Shown: positions 10,863-22,147, counted from the stretch's first letter. The stretch: 64,000 nucleotides of DNA from Microglena sp. YARC (GCA_022414725.1 CM039462.1:8497212-8561211), one strand, 5' to 3'. Notes: generated by a model not told the origin, from the sequence alone. A program made the numbers and translations.

Positions 10863-11065
10863 AGTAATGATAACGCCTGGTGGGGCGTGGTATTAAGGGA
10901 GCCTTGTCTTGCGGCGGTAGGGAACGGGCTGCCACTTTACCTGGACAAAGCTACCATGGCGGTTGATAGCGATCCAAAATCTCAAGCGCACCTGTAGGGA
11001 TTCAAACCCCGCTCCTTCTTGTTTCGACGTGCTCTACCATTGAGCCATTCGTCGAAACGGCATTA
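10863..11065 (-). mobile_element. tRNA-derived SINE, head type 1
   Basis: Minus-strand SINE with box A TGGCTCAATGGTAGAGC and box B GGTTTGAATCC-like sequence. Flanked by CTGGTGCCACTA (10851-10862) and CTGTTGCCACTA (11066-11077), a 12-bp TSD with one mismatch, as expected from LINE-type retrotransposition. Confidence 0.85.
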
Positions 11066-11081
11066 CTGTTGCCACTACCTA

Positions 11082-11277
11082 TCAGGGTACTACTTTTTGT
11101 CAAATTGGTCAGCGCTTAAAGCGCACAAACGTCAAATTGGTCAGCGCTTTCTAGTGCAAAAAGTGCAAAAACTGTGCGCTGCGCCCACAGGGGGTTGAAA
11201 AAACTGCACGAAACGCGCAGTGGGGCTCAAAAAGTGTGCGCGTAAACGCGCTGCCGCGTGCGCTTTGTTGTACCCTG
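11082..11277. mobile_element. MITE family B, copy B4
   Basis: Begins TCAGGGTACTAC and ends GTTGTACCCTG. CTACCTA repeats at 11075-11081 and 11278-11284. Its left TSD abuts the right TSD of the preceding SINE. Confidence 0.8.
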
Positions 11278-11289
11278 CTACCTAGACAT

Positions 11290-13265
11290 GAAAGACTCTG
11301 GAGCTCTCTGGAGACAGCAAACATTTCCAACTTCCAAATTTCCAACTGATGCACCTCCTGACTGTGATGCTAGTATGCACAGTTTTGGGACTTGTCCCGT
11401 GGCTGTGGCGGTTCAAGATGCTATTTAGACCACCCTACTTGCCTCAACCACTGTACCACTCCTAAGGGCCAGCCTCTGGTTGTGCAACCCCCGCCCTTCA
11501 TCGACTGTTAGTCTGGAGGTGTGGGGTGTTGTCTGCCTTGCTGCTCTGTCAGCAATGGATCATGGTCGATTGCAAGCGTGAAGGCTGTACCATGCTGCCT
11601 CTTATCAGGCTCTTCTTAACCCACGTCAACACACTCTCTATGAGGTGTGGGGACTGACAAATCCGCACGAGGTGGCGGCCCGCCCCATCTCTGTCCAGGC
11701 TGGGGGCCTTGCTGTGGCTGATTTTTGGGCCCATATTGCTGACTTTGTAGCCATTGTGGCGCCCCCAGCTGAATGGGAGGACGCTGTGGACTCTTCTCAC
11801 CCCACTTCATTAGCCATGGGGGAGCCAAGGTCAATATGGGTTCTCCCCCTCAAACTTTTCCGCATGAAGATGCTTCCATCATCCAAGATCCTCCCCATTC
11901 TCCTCCCCCCATTCCCCCTTCACCATCTAGGCACTTCACTCCTATTCCCCCCAGGGGTACACTGGTACCCTCCCCTTCTCACATGCACCGGTTAGGTAGC
12001 CAACTGATATTGCCAGAAGATTGGTCTTCCGATTAAGCTGATACCTTTTTGCTAGTCTTTCTTTGCACGCGCCTGCTTGCATGCCTTTTTACGCTCCTCT
12101 TTTCAGCTCCTCTTTCTTGGGTGCCAAGCAATAGTTCGGTCTCGGGTTCCGTAAGTCATAGGACACCCTTTTGTATAGTTCTCTGCTTTGGCGCCTCTTG
12201 CCTGCTGTTCTCGGGGTTGGGTTTAGGGTTACAAGTTTAAACCCTGGACCCTAAACTCCCCTTTCTCCTTTCCGCCTCCCATTCTCGCTGGCTGTGCTAA
12301 GTTTGTTGGTTTTTTTAATCTAGTAATAGCTATAGTTTGTGGCTTCTGGTGTACGAGCAGGGCAGGTCTGCCATGTGTGGTGGATTCTCTTGCCTCTGTC
12401 ATGGGTGCCTGCGAACTGAGTTTTGCTAGGTTGGTTTTCTGGCCTCTCTGTTTTTCGGCTGGACTCCCCCTTTCCTTCATGGGGTGTCAATGGTTATCAT
12501 CCTCGACACTCCGGCCCTTTTCTGCAAGATGATTGTGTCGGGTTGACTTGTGCTTTTTTCCTTTGAGGGCATTATCGCTGCATATTAAGGTGCTCATAGC
12601 GCATGCCCTTGGGTGGTAGCGTACGCGCCTTAAGTATAGGCAAACGGTTTGGCAAACGACCCTTTGCCAAACCGGATTAGGGATCCAGCTTGAGACCACT
12701 CCAGGTGGTTGCCTTGGCCAAGTTACGGTCACCATGCTACTCTGTTTATTAAGCCTTAGCGAGTTAAATGTTCCTGATTTGAATTGTTACATGGATTTCT
12801 TTTCAGCAAGCTTGTGCAGACTGCTTTGTTTTTAGTTCGGCCTTTCTCTCTTGTGGTTGGTGGAATGGTGGGCTTGGTGTTCTGGATTGCATACCTTTGC
12901 ATCCCTCCCCTTTCCGCTCCCCTTTCCGCCTCTAGTTTGTTTCCTCTTTTGGACTTGACCTAGTTTGTTTTTCAGGTTTGTGGGGGTGCCTTAAAAACCC
13001 TCGTGCTTCCTGCTATAAAATTGGATGGTCGGCAGGCTGTGCTGCTGTCCTGTCTCGGCAGTGATTTGCTGAGTTTATGTAACGTATCCTCTTTCTCACT
13101 TCCAAGTCTGGCCAAGGTGCCCTGTCTCGTGTACGGCTTCGTATGATGAGCTGATTTGACTCTTGTAGGTCTCGGTGATATGTAGGATGGCTTGAAACAG
13201 GCCTCATCCAAAATTGCAGCATTGCTATGTGAACTTTCTGCTATTGGACTCAAATTCAAGCTGTT
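11290..13265. other. Stretch without a supported gene; possible coding remnant near its start
   Basis: On the plus strand, about 11580-11800 reads as plausible protein (ALLNPRQHTLYEVWGL ... ADFWAHIADFVAI). It then appears to continue in another frame to a stop near 12035, as an Asp/Pro-rich tail. I recognise no domain; it may be an exon or a decayed element. The rest (12050-13265) shows nothing I can name. Confidence 0.3.
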
Positions 13266-13269
13266 TCAT

Positions 13270-13640
13270 TTTTTTTGAATTCAACATACATATGACCATA
13301 TCTGAAGTTTGCCCTCCAGATACTTGAACCAAGTACTCTTCCAGATACTGTGTCTTCAACTTATACGGGACATATATTCGTTGGGAGGTAAATCTCTATG
13401 TAAGAACCGAGCTCGATCTTGTTATTGTCTGTTGCATCGGACACGGAGTTGGCATAGTGCGATGCCAGGTGCCCCAGGACCCGGGTTGCCTGCCGCCAGG
13501 CCATAGGCTAGCTATGGCCTGCACGTGTCTTCAGAATCTTCCTGGAGACTTCCTATTCTATATAGCCGCACGAGTTGCGATGTTAACTCTCTGCTCTTCA
13601 GTCTTCACTGTGTAACAACTCTATCGATTGAAAGATGTAG
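13270..13640 (+). repeat. Interspersed repeat family K, copy 1
   Basis: Two blocks match 32425-32830. The first ('atctgaagtttgccctccag ... gggaggtaaatctctatg') is in the same orientation. The second ('acttcctattctatatagcc ... gttgcgatgttaactctctg') is inverted there. The rearranged order suggests one copy has a rearranged half. Confidence 0.6.
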
Positions 13641-13744
13641 CACCCGGCGATATCTGTTTTCCTAATGCTACCAGAACCTGCGCAGCTCCTACTGGTAGAC
13701 GAGGGGTGGCAAATAGGGCTTTTCAAAGCAGCCCTTTGTTTGTT

Positions 13745-13935
13745 TTGCTATATTTTTACTCAGACCTCCCAAGGACATTCTGAGACCACCATTGCGTTTG
13801 TGTTGACATGGGCAGTTCGTTTGCACCATTTAAGACCCAGGGGGCTGAATGGGTGGGTAATGTGGGTGGGTGGGTATGTATGGATGGGTGGGTATTGTGT
13901 GTGGGTGGGTGGATGGGTGAGTATGGGTATAGTGT
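13745..13935 (+). repeat. Repeat family F, copy 1, with GGGTGGGT tail
   Basis: The core 'ttttactcagacctcc ... acattctgagaccaccattg ... gttgacatgggcagttcg ... aagacccaggggg' leads into a (GGGTGGGTAT)-type minisatellite. The same core-plus-tail lies at 20010-20155, 36750-36910 and, inverted, 49700-49900. The tail could form G-quadruplexes. Confidence 0.65.
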
Positions 13936-14085
13936 GATGAAGCTGATGCTTTCACAGGGGCTATCGAGTACAATCGACCTGGCGGACTGTGCAGCAGCTT
14001 GGGGGGCTGAGTTGATGTATGTCATCCTCAAAAGGTACATACTCCTGGGTTAAAATACCTGTCAGGATTGTTTGAAAGAAATAAA

Positions 14086-14165
14086 GATAACGCCTGGAGG
14101 GGCGTGGTGTGAAGGGGACCCTCCTTTACACCGCAGCTGGGGAAAGTTGCCATACAAAATGAATG
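14086..14165 (-). mobile_element. SINE 3'-end fragment
   Basis: 'gataacgcctggaggggcgtgg' followed by a diverged body; the tRNA head is missing. Only the tail half of a SINE remains. Confidence 0.55.
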
Positions 14166-14324
14166 TTTCGAAACATGTGGCGGATCCCAGTATTGGGAGT
14201 TTGGGACTGTACGACATGCATGCAGTCACCTGGGTTTTTTTGCAAGGGGGATTTCCGTCTCAAGGGGTGGGTCTCCGTTTGCTAGCCCTAAATTCAAGGA
14301 TTTTGTCGATGTGTATGTACGTGT

Positions 14325-14460
14325 GTTACAGTTCAGGGGTAGGCCAAATAGGCTAAAGGGACTTGCCCAACCGTGTAGAAAGGGCTTAAAAAGAAAATAC
14401 ACTGATGAACTGACCCCCAAACAATCGTTATACCGACGGGGGCACTGAGTTTGTGTTGTG
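14325..14460 (+). repeat. Repeat family H, copy 1
   Basis: About 130 bp, from 'gttacagttcaggggtaggc' through 'gggacttgcccaaccgt' to 'caatcgttataccgacgggg'. Other copies at 31178-31330, 39052-39205 and 43425-43566 (inverted). No coding capacity. Confidence 0.7.
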
Positions 14461-14502
14461 ATCGGAGATGTCACTCCTGCATAAGAAGGGAGTAGTCACC
14501 AG

Positions 14503-14735
14503 GGTTGTTCAGGACGCTGCGTCCTGCGTCGTAGACGCAACATCGAAGGGTCCATTGCGTCCTGGGACGCAACGTGGGGAGGGTCCGTTGCGTTGCAGAT
14601 GCAGCTTCAGTGGACTGGTTTGGTTGCGTCGCAGAACGTATGCTATGGTTCGGTTGCATCTCATGACATAGGCTATGAAATTGGTTGCGTCTCAGGACGC
14701 ATGCTGTAAAACTGGTTGTGTTTCAGGACGCAGAG
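14503..14735 (+). repeat. Repeat family G (GCGTCCTGCGACGCAAC motif), copy 1
   Basis: Built from repeated 'ggttgcgtc' and 'gacgcaac' motifs in both orientations. Related blocks at 30632-30770, 48860-49010 and 49150-49220. At 30.6 and 48.9 kb it is joined to a piece of satellite J. Confidence 0.6.
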
Positions 14736-14739
14736 CTGG

Positions 14740-15345
14740 GGGTCTGTACGCCAGTACGGTGTTCAATCGTGCAATCAGCAACTTGAAAGATAGAGGATTG
14801 TTGACAGTGCAGCTGGACCACAGATTAGTAGCGTACCACTCTTTACCTGAGGATAGTTGAAGGAGCCATCCCAGGTGAGACCCAGTATGTACAGTCCAGA
14901 GGTAGACCAAATAATACCACTGTTTACCATCCTCAATGTACAAGAGACTCAACTGTTACATCGGTCACACTGGAAGAGCCATTTAACCTAATGAGTTCGC
15001 GTCAACACAGGATTTCTTCTCAAGCCACCTGACGATGATGCACGAGCGTTTCCCCTACCCACATCTGACTTGCCATGATAACCCGAGGATTGCTGAAGAA
15101 CCCATCCCAGGAGAGACCCAGTATCACTCTGGTTGGGATGTATGGCACATCCCAATCCTCATTTTTGTTTTTGAAAGGATTTGCACCCTAGAAGGTGGCA
15201 CCGATTACGAACACAAACTAGCCTCGTTCAGGATTCAGGAAGAAAGGCAGAGAAGTTCCTACAAAAGTAGACACTTGCATGCTGGTGATGCCCAGAATAA
15301 TTAATGCAGTAATCACACAGGTGGCTAGGAGGTATTAAATCCCTG
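14740..15345. other. Non-genic stretch with a diverged internal duplication
   Basis: 'atcccaggtgagacccagta' (14872) and 'atcccaggagagacccagta' (15105) mark a loose direct duplication. No supported ORF. Confidence 0.4.
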
Positions 15346-15347
15346 AG

Positions 15348-15549
15348 CATAGCTTTTCTTTTCGGCTATGAGCGGCAGCTTCTAGGCAGCTCCCTGAGCC
15401 AGCCATTGGGCGAAGACCCAAGATTTCAGAAGTGCTGGAAGCTAATAACTTAAGCTTCCAGTCGCACTACATTGCACTAATATTATGTGGGTAGAAAGCC
15501 AGGGGAGCTGCCTAGAAGCTGCTGCTCTTTGCTGAAAAGAAAAGCTATG
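15348..15549. mobile_element. MITE family A, copy A2
   Basis: 202 bp with long inverted ends CATAGCTTTTCTTTTCGGC ... GCTGAAAAGAAAAGCTATG around the family's TTCTAGGCAGCTCC boxes. Confidence 0.8.
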
Positions 15550-15579
15550 AATGACCCTGAGTGTCCAGTCAAACAACAT

Positions 15580-15747
15580 ATGCCACCAACACGGTGGTTG
15601 GGAGTTTGGTTTGTTTGTCCTCGACACACCCCTGATGTGATGGTTTTTTTTGCTTTGTTGGGTGCTTTTTCTTTTTGTTTGAAGCACAGAGTCTCATTCA
15701 CCCTCGCGGTGTCAAGTAGACTTTGACATGTAATGTAATGTGATGTA
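15580..15747 (+). mobile_element. LINE 3' end with TAATG-repeat tail
   Basis: Plus-strand copy of the 3' UTR seen inverted at 2517-2700: 'acggtggttgggagtttgg ... ctcgcggtgtcaagtagact', ending in a (TGTAA)n array. Strongly 5'-truncated, as LINE insertions often are. Confidence 0.75.
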
Positions 15748-15749
15748 TG

Positions 15750-17136
15750 TCTTCCGATGCAGTGCAATCGACTTGCTTAGGGACGGAGCTTGAGTTCCAA
15801 ATTAATTGAGAAAATCATACACTCACACTCTCACACACACACATAGCTTTAAACAAAACTTGCTACGAGGTGCATCATCCGCCACATCACAGTTTTGTTT
15901 CCAGCTTTATGTAGGTCCAGTTGTGTAGCAAAAGTTGCGGCACAAGCCTGATTTCAGGATTGTGACGTATCACAGTATAGAGCGGAGCGCGAAGCATGAA
16001 GCCCCGTGGGGATCGGAAGGCAGCACGTTGCAATGGGGGCGTACCGAGTCGCTCGTTTTGCAAAGCGGCGCATACAAAAAAATAGTGAGCCACATAAGCC
16101 GAGGGAACTAAAGCGCAAGCAGCAGGAGCAGAGTTTGCAGCAGGAGCAGCACTCACCACAATTGTGAGCAGCAGCAAGCATGGGCTAGGTGATAGCTGAA
16201 AATACCTCTGGCATCCTGCTGAGATAATCTGAAAAACCTTTAAATATATTTTTTCAGACAACTCCTAGTAGGAGTCTCCACTGTTTATTTTTTGGGGCTA
16301 CGGGTAGCAGCTTCTAGGCAGCTCTCTTTTCAGACAACTCCTAGTAAGAGTCTCCACTTTTGAGGGCGGTGGTGTTTCCACTGCCAGGGCAAGTGGCCAT
16401 TGTAATCTTTCTTCTTCTTTTCCACTGTTTATTGTTGGGGCTACGGGTAGCAGCTTCTAGGCAGCTCTATTTTCAGACAACTCCTAGTAGGAGTCTCCAC
16501 TTTTGAGGGCGGTGGTGTTTCCACTGCCAGGGCAAGTGGCCATTGTAATCTTTCTTCTTCTTTTCCACTGTTTATTTTTGGGGCTACGGGTAGCAGCTTC
16601 TAGGCAGCTCTCTTTCCATGTCCCTGGGCCAATCCTGAAGCTTGCTAGTGTGTCTGAAAGGCGGTATGATGGGCAGTCCAACGCAGCACAAATATTTGAG
16701 TGGCTAACTAATGGAGCTGGCTAGAAGCTGCCAAGCGCAGCCCCCCCGAACAAAAGTGGTAGACTCTTTGACGTTGATCTATCTTGAGGCTTAGAAGTTT
16801 GACTCAAGACTTCGAAAGACTCAGTAAGCTGGTACAAAATAGAATACGGTGGACAAATGTCCACAAGTCTACTACTAGGTTGACCAACAGTTGTTTTTAC
16901 GCCGACGCGTCGCCAGTGCGTCGCCCACCCGTCGTGGTAGGGCGACACATGGGTTTGGCTAAACTAGTCAGAATTAGCCTTCCGTCGCCCACGGAGATAC
17001 GGAAGGCCAAGGTCAATGACCAAGCAAAGTGCGGGGGGGGGGGGGGGGGGGGGGGGGGGTCTTAGTCATACTAACTATCACACCATATGTTATCCCAGAC
17101 ATCAAGGGTTAAGAAAAATTGCCTACCAAGATATGG
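15750..17136. other. Repeat-filled interval with duplicated MITE ends and a G27 run
   Basis: From about 16255 to 16620 a segment containing the left end of MITE A is repeated ('cagacaactcctagta' at 16255, 16329 and 16473; 144-bp period for the last two). The full MITE follows at 16566. A run of 27 G lies at 17033-17059. No gene is supported; 15887-16261 minus is open but unrecognised. Confidence 0.5.
16566..16758. mobile_element. MITE family A, copy A3, with duplicated left ends
   Basis: Left CACTGTTTATTTTTGGGGC, right end CCCCCGAACAAAAGTG. Truncated copies of its left ~50 bp stand upstream at 16279-16328 and 16423-16472, within the 144-bp duplication. Confidence 0.7.
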
Positions 17137-18061
17137 CTAAAGGAACACCCTTCTCCTCTCTGCTATTGTCTGCCGGCAGATTGGGCAGAGTTGGATGACG
17201 TCTGCGCAAGATTGGCACACCATATGGCCACAAGGATGCAAGCAAGTGTCCTTAGGGGCAGATAGGCATACGACACACTCAGCAGCCACAGCATGCGCCT
17301 TGTTGACCTCCCTCTGCACACACTTGTCAAAGATGGCTTTCCTAAGGCAGTCCATGTCCACCTTGGCCAACAAGCCTTCCAACATGCCAAGGTCTTGGGA
17401 CGCTAGGACATCCCCCTGGCCCGTCACGCAAGCCATGTGCACCTCATACTCAGAATTCTTCGCTCTTGCTGTTTCCAGCTGGGTCCTCAATGCCTCATTC
17501 TCAGTTTGCAGGCTTCCACTTGAGTTTTGATCAGGTTGGTGGTTCCCATCTTGTTGGTCATCACCAGATCTCCTCCTGCTGTGACTGCGGTTGGCATCAG
17601 CACAATCTTGGTGGCCTTCTTGCAACGCTATAACTAATGCTGTCTGCCCACAAGCATTCTGTATGGTCACTATAGCACCCGCTTACAAGGAGAGTCTTGA
17701 TGCACTCCACGTGTCCATATAATGCAGCATCATGTAATGGAGTATTGCCACACGTATTCTGTGTGTTCACCTCAGCACCATTGTCAAGGAGAGCCATGAT
17801 GCACTCCGCGTGTCCCTTCCAAGCAGCATAACGCAGAGGGGTGTTGCCATCATGATTATCTTTGTTCACCTTAACACCGCTGCAAAGGAGAGGCTTGATG
17901 CACTCCAGGCGTCCTTCCATTGCAGCCTTATGTAAAGGGGTGCTGTTGTCTTGGCAATTCTCGTTGGCTCCCCGCTCCAGGGGATAATACACCTCATTAA
18001 CATTACTATCTTGGGACAACTGAAGAAGTTGTCTGTCAAGACTGCTCAGTATTGACGACAT
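17137..18061 (-). pseudogene. Ankyrin-repeat / RING-finger protein with a one-base frameshift
   Basis: Minus strand, ATG at 18061. Residues ~31-128 hold three ankyrin repeats (NSTPLHKAAMEGRLECIK, GNTPLRYAAWKGHAECI, GNTPLHDAALYGHVECIK). After LLVSG the frame breaks: one extra C in the CCC at 17678-17680 moves the sequence into a second frame (17670-17137). That frame supplies a fourth ankyrin repeat (QNACGQTALVIALQEGHQDC), a polar and coiled-coil stretch (QTENEALRTQLETARAK) and a C-terminal C3HC4 RING finger (ECVVC ... CLHPCGHMVCQSC ... CPICRQ). Together ~308 residues, a layout typical of ankyrin-RING E3 ubiquitin ligases. The four ankyrins and the RING are well kept apart from this base, so a very recent mutation or an assembly error is as likely as an old pseudogene. 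No intron is needed. Confidence 0.8.
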
Positions 18062-19022
18062 GTTGCCTTCCCACTGACAAGAGCGGTGTTGAGCAGCTTC
18101 CTGCGGTGATGTGCACGATCAACATACGTTGGTGAAATGTACAACCAAGTCAACATCACACAGTGTTCCAAGTAAGACTGCTAGAGAAAGTGATGTAGGC
18201 TGTGTTAATAAGGAAGCGATAATATGGAAGGCTAGATGGCTGCCATTACACAGGCAGGTAGGCACCAAGCCCGCATGGGCGGAAGATGGGGGTTCAGCAT
18301 CAGGCTCCAGTGCACTCATGTAGCTCTCTATGTGGCCTTGTCCAGGCTTACATATGGACTGGACATAGTGTGTGGACAATATTCCCGAGAATATGCTGTT
18401 TTGTTTTGCTCGATTTCTTCTTTGCCTTATGTTGCAAGTACCCTTTGATTGCTCATTAGAGAATGGTTGGAAGAACCCCCCACCCACCCACCCAGAATGT
18501 TGTGGATCAGGCTTGTCTTGGGTCAACAATTGCATGTCGGCACTTACTGGTGAGAGGTATTCCCTGCCTGGGCTGGCGATAAGACCGGACTTGGTCGAGA
18601 GCAAGGACGCTTGGCTTGCAGAAGTAACAATTTAGTTCACTTAACTCAAGCGAAGGAGGACGTGTTTTGATTGCGCGTCGATCCGAAACTACGAACCAGG
18701 CTGGGGCAGGCCGCGTGGTTTTGCGGTTCTTTCGCAAACTTCGGGAAACAACCGACCGAAAAGAAAAGAGACTGCGGTCTGTTAATTGGCTTGTTGAGAA
18801 CGGAAGATGTTGTTTCCGATTTGCGGCGTTCTTACATGCTGGCGAATTACAGGCTGTGTGGTTGCATAGAAGGTGGCGCAACCGATTCTGAACATGGGCC
18901 CGCATCAGGGGCCTTGGCGGGCCCCCCGGCGGGCTCCAGGTGAGGGGCGGGCCCTGGGCCCATACACACAGCAACTTTCGGGTACCGGGTTTCAGGCAAA
19001 TCCAGGGGGGGCGGTTGGCTCT
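18062..19022. other. Stretch without a supported gene
   Basis: Overlapping ORFs exist on both strands, but none shows a domain, repeat or splice pattern I can support. G/C-rich at 18890-19010. Confidence 0.4.
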
Positions 19023-19025
19023 TCA

Positions 19026-19240
19026 GATTGGCTGCCTCCAAGAAGAAGCCTTTGAACATGCAGCATCAGCGTCCGAATTCAAGAATCAATACTCGCGCGT
19101 TTTGTCAACAGATGCTCCTGGAGTCAGAAAATTTGACCATCGAATCCAGGAGCATCTGTTGACCAAACGCGCGAATGATAATTCTTGAATTCGGACGCTG
19201 ATGCTGCATATTCAAAGGCTTCTTCTTGGAGGCAGCCAAT
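19026..19240. repeat. Long near-perfect inverted repeat (~97-bp arms, 22-nt loop)
   Basis: Arm 1 (19026-19122) and arm 2 (19145-19240) are reverse complements with only a few mismatches. Landmarks are 'ggctgcctccaagaagaagc' and 'agcatcagcgtccgaattc'. The loop is 19123-19144. There are no transposon-like ends or TSD that I can see. A transcript would fold into a ~97-bp hairpin. Confidence 0.85.
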
Positions 19241-19244
19241 TCGG

Positions 19245-20005
19245 AGAACTGGCGCCCCACGTGCGCTGCCTTGTTGCAAACTATCAGTTCAGGGCATGGT
19301 AGGTTCCGAGACAGTCGAAATGCTCGGTTTCAGTACTCTGAAATTTCCTGTGCATACAGAGGGGAGGGGTGACACGAAGAGGGGGGCCTACGATTTAGAC
19401 CCAGACCCGCTATCATCATACTTCGAAGGGCTGGAAAGGTGAACCCCTCCTTAGAATAGAATCAATAGAACCTTCGAAATCCGTTTCGTCAGACCGACAA
19501 TTTAATCCAGGAGCAAACATTTCTTCTGGGAAACCTCGCGCAAGTTGCCTCTCGGGATTCTAGCCCCCATGGAGTCACCTCCGGCTTCTTCGGTGACCGC
19601 AGGTGAGGAAATATTATAACAACAAGCTGGATGTTTTTTTCTTTGTCCCGAGCACCTGCTTTTTAACTTGCCGATGGGAGCAGCGGCCCCTCAGATACAG
19701 GTCGAAATGGCAACGAGAGCAATCTGCCTGAGAAATAGGGGCTACGAGATTATCAGATGTTCTTGGGCAAGTCAACTTTATAACCCGCTTAGTATGCTCC
19801 CTGGTTGGTCGGCCCTTGACAGCAGACCTAACCATTGAAACCGATAGAAAGATGTTGAAAATCGGTTGGTGGTTAGAAATGCCTACACTAATGGTTGGGT
19901 TTTTTTCCCTACGGGAAATGGCCGAAAAGCGGCTGGGATTCCTACAAATGCGGTTAAATCAAGGAGTACAATTTCGTCTGAAACCAGGAGTTGCCCAGGC
20001 CATAT
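19245..20005. other. Stretch without a supported gene
   Basis: Nothing recognisable; short ORFs only. Confidence 0.4.
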
Positions 20006-20009
20006 CTTT

Positions 20010-20155
20010 TTACTCAGACCTCCAAATGACATTCTGATACCACCAATGAGATTGTGTTGACAAGGGCAGTTAACTGGTTCCCCTGAAGACCCAGGGGGGT
20101 GGATAATGTGGGTTGGTAGGTGGGTGAATGGGTGAGTATTTTGAGTTTTGGACTA
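20010..20155 (+). repeat. Repeat family F, copy 2
   Basis: Core 'tttttactcagacctccaaa ... gttgacaagggcagtt ... agacccaggggggtgg', then a short GGTGGGTGAATGGGTGAGT tail. Confidence 0.65.
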
Positions 20156-20258
20156 TAAAAAAAACCCTGTTTGGGAATTCTGAGGATACCATTGTGTGCG
20201 CCATTGTGTTAATACCCAGAATCCATATATAAATATATAATGGAGACAAGTGAACTGC

Positions 20259-20454
20259 GCTTTTTTTTGTTACATATAGTAGCTTCAAGGCAGATCCCTT
20301 TACCCGTCCTTGGGATCAACCAGAAGCTAGCTAGCGCGCCTGAAAGCTGGTATGACAGTCACTCCTATGCAGCTGGAGAATGTGGGCTTGGCCCAGTGGC
20401 TGGCTGGTGGAGCTGACTGGAAGCTGGCATGAGTAACAAAAAATGAAACAGTGT
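20259..20454. mobile_element. MITE family A, copy A4
   Basis: Flanked by TGAACTGC (20251-20258) and AGAACTGC (20455-20462), an 8-bp TSD with one mismatch. Ends ...TTTGTTACATATAG / CATGAGTAACAAA... are inverted. Confidence 0.75.
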
Positions 20455-20904
20455 AGAACTGCCCGCGAACTGAGCAATCCATTAGCGGGGTCGTTGTTCA
20501 AGTTGGAGACAGGAGACCTGCCCTCAAGTTAGTCAACTAAGTTGACCAATCCATTATAACTCTGCTGCAGCCTGCCACAACCAGCATGCCAGGCTGTGCA
20601 GCTGCTAGCGCTGTACTGCCAGTGTCGTGTCGATATCGGGGATGGGGCCATCGCCCGCCATCCGCTCCGGTCACAGGGTTCCGGTCCTCGTCCTGAGCGC
20701 CGGCATCATGCCGCCGGGGACCATCACTTCTCTGCTTCACGGCGTACACGGGGTCCGGGGGGGGCCTCAGGCCCGGGCCTCAGGCATCACCAGGATATGC
20801 TGGCGGCCCTAATGGGACCCGATGGGACCTCTCGCCCTCTCGTCCTCGAGCCCGTTATGGAGTAGTGAATTCGAGTTCACCGCCAATCAGCAGATAAAAT
20901 ATAA

Positions 20905-21600
20905 GTCTCGAGATAAGTCGACACTCCCGATCCGCCTTACTGAGATCGTGCCTCGTGTATTTGAGTTTTCTGTCCCGCCCCAGTTTGTTTTCCTGCTTCT
21001 GCGTCAACAGATGTTGCCCATGCAAGCTTATCTGGGCCGAGGTCGTATTCACAGGCTTCGATACTGTTCTGTTGTCGAGGTGAGCGGTCTGTTTAGAAGG
21101 ATTACTCCCGTTGCAAGGATTCAAATCGACGCTATCGCGAAAGGCAGCGAATCCGTCCTAACAAATACAACCTGCTGTTCCCAGGCCCAACAATAAAGCA
21201 TGCAGCTGTTGCTCAAGACAAGGACCATGCTGCAATCCAGGATCCCACTTCTGTCATTTAGTCATCCCACACCTCAGTGGAGCACTACTGCTGCATCAAA
21301 TATCATCCGTGCCAATCTGAATAAGTATGTGTGAGTGGGTACTTGGTATGATGCTACAATGTACCTGGTGCATGCCATATGCATGCATGGTGTCCTGATG
21401 TGCCTAGTCTGAGTTTTAGTGGGTCCAAGGTGTGTAATTTGCAGGTGTCATCTGAGTTGTCCAAGGATGGACCGACACTAAGAGTATCTGACACAGATAG
21501 ATGCATCCCACTGCATGAGTGTGGTGAGGATCTTGGTGCTTGTTTTTGGTATTACAGACCAAGGGCAGCCAGATAGATAGGCCAAAGTGACTAGCTTGAT
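20905..21600 (+). repeat. Interspersed repeat family M, copy 2
   Basis: Parallel to 4565-5525 and 34290-35420. The coding-like frame is more decayed (FPGPTIKHAAVAQ ... QDPTSVI then stop). Preceded by a C/G-rich non-coding stretch, 20460-20900. Confidence 0.65.
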
Positions 21601-21772
21601 TGTCCAGCATTCAAGAAGAAGGATGATGCTACCCACCTCCCATCCTACTCAGTGAAAGTCTCCCCCCCCCACACACACCACCACCACACACACCCACACC
21701 CTCACCCACACCCACACCCACACCACCCACACCCAGTGAGTGCATGATAGTGGCACGCTCTCCATCTAGCTT

Positions 21773-22147
21773 CAGTGTTTTTCTTTATAGCAATTCAGGG
21801 GATGAACTGGACAAACTGTTTCCGCGAGAACTCTCACTTGGTACTTGGTCGAGAATTTTGGCCTGGAAATCCGAGAATTCTCGACAATTTGGCCTGGAAT
21901 TCTCGTCAATTCTTGACGAAGTACGTACTGTACGTCCAGTCCATCCCCTGAATTGCTATAAAGCTACAAGCAGCAGCTTCTAGGCAGCTCCCCAGACTGG
22001 CTATTCAGCCAAAGCTAAGGCAACCTAGTGTGCCTGGAAGCTGGCAGAATCTGCTGTCCAGAACTGTTGAAATATTGGGGTTTAGCCCAGTGGCTGGCTC
22101 AGGGAGCTACCTAGAAGCTGTTGCTCATAGCTGAAAAGAAAACTATG
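21773..22147. mobile_element. MITE family A, copy A5, split by a second MITE
   Basis: Left end CAGTGTTTTTCTTT, right end GAAAAGAAAACTATG. Removing the nested element (171 bp plus a duplicated TA) leaves 202 bp, the normal family length. Confidence 0.8.
21788..21958. mobile_element. MITE family E (mariner-like) nested in MITE A5
   Basis: Inverted ends TAGCAATTCAGGGGATG ... CATCCCCTGAATTGCTA, with a TA dinucleotide on each side as Tc1/mariner elements duplicate. The interior also has inverted 'gagaattctcg' and 'gtacgtactgtacgt' blocks. No transposase is encoded. Confidence 0.75.
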
